9,679 nucleotides of DNA from an uncultured Planctomycetaceae bacterium (GTDB lineage: Bacteria; Planctomycetota; Planctomycetia; Planctomycetales; Planctomycetaceae), in contig CAIJTL010000067.1 of assembly GCA_903823545.1 (NCBI GenBank), positions 1-9,679 of the forward strand, in the 5' to 3' direction. The notes below the pieces were generated by a model, which saw only the letters and a program-made list of their open reading frames with translations, was not told the DNA's origin and ran no database searches. This document shows, one piece after another, positions 7,980 to 9,679 of this stretch. Both the position numbers and the translations under genes were made by a program. How positions within the stretch are numbered: position 1 is the stretch's first letter; each line of letters opens with the position of its first letter.

Positions 7980-7986
7980 ATTTGAG

Positions 7987-9679
7987 ATGCTGCATTTGCG
8001 TCGTTGTGTGGTTCGAGTTCAGATTTGGATATCACTGGCCATTGTTGGTGGCTTATTCGGAGCGGTGACGGCGAGTGCTGCGGACGTCAATCTGGCGAAT
8101 GCAACGCCGAGCGGTGCAGTCTTCTTTGCGGAAGTCTCTGGCTTGGAACCGTGGATCGAGAAACTTCAGAACTCGGCGATCGTCGCCAGCCTCCCCGGCA
8201 ATCCGCAGGTGCAAGCGTTTTATCAGTCACCTCAAGGGAAGAAAGCGGACGCAGGCCGCAAGTTGATCGAGACTCAACTTGGCATGGATTTGTGGACGTT
8301 GGCGAAGACCTTGCTCGGACATCGAATTTCGGTGGCCTTGTATCCGCACAAAGGACGTAAGGAGCCGGATGCGGTCATCATCGTTCAAGCGAAAGAGGCT
8401 GCGTCGCTCAATCGGATTCGTGAGCGACTCGATCCGCTGCTGGTGCTCATCGGCGACCAGACTCAAGCGTCACAAGGTCCGTCTGGATCTTCACTGAGGA
8501 ATTACGACGGCAAGCTGTTCGTGGCAGATAAAGATAACTGGGTCGTCCTCGCGAGCACGCAGAACTTGATAACGAGCACGGTCTCGTTGCTGACGGGCGG
8601 AACCTCTGAAACTCAGAAATCACTCGGCCAAGATGCGGCTTTTGTGGCGATGACCAAACAAATGGGCGACCAGCATCTAGTCCGCAGCTTTCTGAATTTG
8701 GATTTCATCGCGAAAGGAAAAGGGGGACGACTCGGCCCAGAAAAGCTTGATAACCCACTCGCGTCGCTGATTGGTGGCGGACTCTTTGAGCTTGTGAATC
8801 ACAGTCCGTTCTTCGGCTCAACACTCGACTTGAACAACGAACGTCTTTTGTTGACGAACGCCGTTGCCGGAAAGCCAGATTCAATTGGTGAAAAGTATCA
8901 GCCGCTCTTCGCCGCCGCCGACAAGCCCGATGCCGCGTCTTTGCCGACCGTTCCAAATCTGATCGGCGGCTTCACACTGCATCGCGATTTCGCAGGCTGG
9001 TACAAGCGACGCGAAGAATTGCTGCAAGCGAAGGTGTTGCCGGAGTTCGACAAGTTTGAAACGGGCCTGGGTAATCTGCTCCCAAGCCGCGACTTCGGGA
9101 CGGACATCCTGCCGACGTTCGGACGCAATCTGACATTCCTGGCAGCGCCGCAAGATTACGCCCATCTACAAGGGAAACCTGGCCTGCAACTGCCTGGACT
9201 CGCATTGATCATCGACTTGGCCAAACCGGATGAAGGATCAGAAATCCTCAACCTCTTCTTTCAGACGATCTCGACGATCACAAATCTGAACGCGGCTCAA
9301 CAAGGACGTCAGCCGTGGGTGCTCTCTTCGGAAAGTTACAAGGACGTCCAAATCACTTATGGGAAATACGGACAGAAGCCGAAGGGAAACCCGCTCCCGA
9401 TCATTTTCAATTTCATGCCAGCTTCGGCTCGAGTGGGTGACAAGTTCGTGATGTCCTCGTCAGTCGACCTCTGCAAACGCCTCGTCGATTTTTACAAGTC
9501 TCCGACAACGACGACCGCCACAACCACGACTGCCACAGCGAAGCCGACGCTTGACGACTTTCGGTTTGAACTGACTGGCGAATCACTGGCAAACATTCTG
9601 GAAGTGAATCGCGGCCTTCTCGAAGCCCGCTCGATTGCCCAAGAAGGTAAGACAACAGAGCAAGCTCAAGCCGACACAA
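7987..9679 (+). CDS. Secreted protein of unknown family, 3' end beyond the window
   Basis: From the ATG at 7987 the frame stays open to the right edge: 564 complete codons and no stop. The N-terminus is a classical signal peptide: basic start (MLHLRRCVVR), hydrophobic core at about residues 13-27, and an ASA cleavage site at 29-31 before ADVNL. The mature part is soluble and mixed alpha/beta in character. It begins SGAVFFAEVSGLEPWIEKL (near residue 43), followed by LGMDLWTLAKTLLG near residue 98 and a VIIVQAK strand. Similar strand-helix patterns recur later, for example LALIIDLAKPDEGSEILNLF. A short Thr/Ala-rich tract (TTTTATTTTATA) at about residues 507-518 looks like a flexible linker before another folded part. 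No catalytic or metal-binding motif is visible, and there is no Cys-rich region. The layout vaguely recalls DUF3352-type proteins, but I would not assign it. The protein is likely periplasmic or exported. Codon use is even throughout, with no frameshift. Confidence 0.88.
   Translation, partial: MLHLRRCVVRVQIWISLAIVGGLFGAVTASAADVNLANATPSGAVFFAEVSGLEPWIEKLQNSAIVASLPGNPQVQAFYQSPQGKKADAGRKLIETQLGMDLWTLAKTLLGHRISVALYPHKGRKEPDAVIIVQAKEAASLNRIRERLDPLLVLIGDQTQASQGPSGSSLRNYDGKLFVADKDNWVVLASTQNLITSTVSLLTGGTSETQKSLGQDAAFVAMTKQMGDQHLVRSFLNLDFIAKGKGGRLGPEKLDNPLASLIGGGLFELVNHSPFFGSTLDLNNERLLLTNAVAGKPDSIGEKYQPLFAAADKPDAASLPTVPNLIGGFTLHRDFAGWYKRREELLQAKVLPEFDKFETGLGNLLPSRDFGTDILPTFGRNLTFLAAPQDYAHLQGKPGLQLPGLALIIDLAKPDEGSEILNLFFQTISTITNLNAAQQGRQPWVLSSESYKDVQITYGKYGQKPKGNPLPIIFNFMPASARVGDKFVMSSSVDLCKRLVDFYKSPTTTTATTTTATAKPTLDDFRFELTGESLANILEVNRGLLEARSIAQEGKTTEQAQADT

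Larger units (their letters stand above)
7589..7986. other. Divergent intergenic region, 398 bases
   Basis: This spacer must hold the promoters for the sulfotransferase gene (leftward) and the secreted-protein gene (rightward). I found no convincing sigma70-type pair: TTGAAA at 7904-7909 and TATGGT at 7930-7935 are 20 bases apart, too far for a good match. Small palindromes are AATCCGGATT (7635-7644) and AACCGGTT (7908-7915). A duplicated motif (7741-7767) and a long hairpin (7793-7860) occupy its middle and are listed separately. Bases 7657-7740 read on the minus strand as an open stretch including GTAGLRMKTGHFTWLKSKSL before a stop. That could be a decayed gene end or part of a dispersed repeat; I do not recognise it. 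Confidence 0.6.

Noticed and set aside
7589..7986. Riboswitch, small RNA gene or CRISPR fragment in the divergent spacer
   Set aside because: There are only two motif copies and one simple hairpin, with no spacer-repeat periodicity and no recognisable RNA fold.
8705..9679. Minus-strand readings such as 8881-9165 and 9413-9679
   Set aside because: They are antisense to the continuous plus-strand secreted-protein frame, which has a ribosome binding site and a signal peptide.

Overview
The window reads like a piece of a planctomycete (Planctomycetota) chromosome. The case rests on three things. First, there are palindromic repeats whose arms read as 'SVSEG' and 'PSLTLRVS' peptides when translated, a signature I recall from planctomycete genomes. 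Second, there is one giant, Trp-rich polytopic membrane protein. Third, there is a sulfotransferase of a type common in that phylum. The phylum call comes from memory and was not searched.

Layout. Positions 1-6399 (+) hold one very long reading frame, open at the left edge, encoding a protein of at least 2107 residues with about 60 hydrophobic segments by eye. Positions 6400-6520 are the convergent junction with the next gene and are mostly filled by an inverted repeat (6414-6507). Positions 6521-7585 (-) encode a PAPS-dependent sulfotransferase-family protein with both cofactor-binding motifs intact. Positions 7589-7986 are a 398-base divergent spacer. It carries a 15-base-period duplicated motif (7741-7767) and a strong hairpin of a second repeat family (7793-7860). 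Positions 7987-9679 (+) are the start of a secreted protein of unknown family that runs off the right edge. It has a clear ribosome binding site, a signal peptide and no stop in the window.

How the genes relate. No operon is visible: gene 1 and the sulfotransferase converge, and the sulfotransferase and the secreted protein diverge, so the three are probably transcribed separately. Nothing in the sequence ties them to one pathway.

The most interesting signal is the repeats. One copy of the palindromic family lies inside the giant membrane-protein gene, in frame and stop-free. It adds about 24 residues to the longest non-membrane linker of the last third of the protein. A second copy of the same family lies just after that gene's stop codon. 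I saw no defence system, CRISPR array, RNA gene, transposase or integrase.
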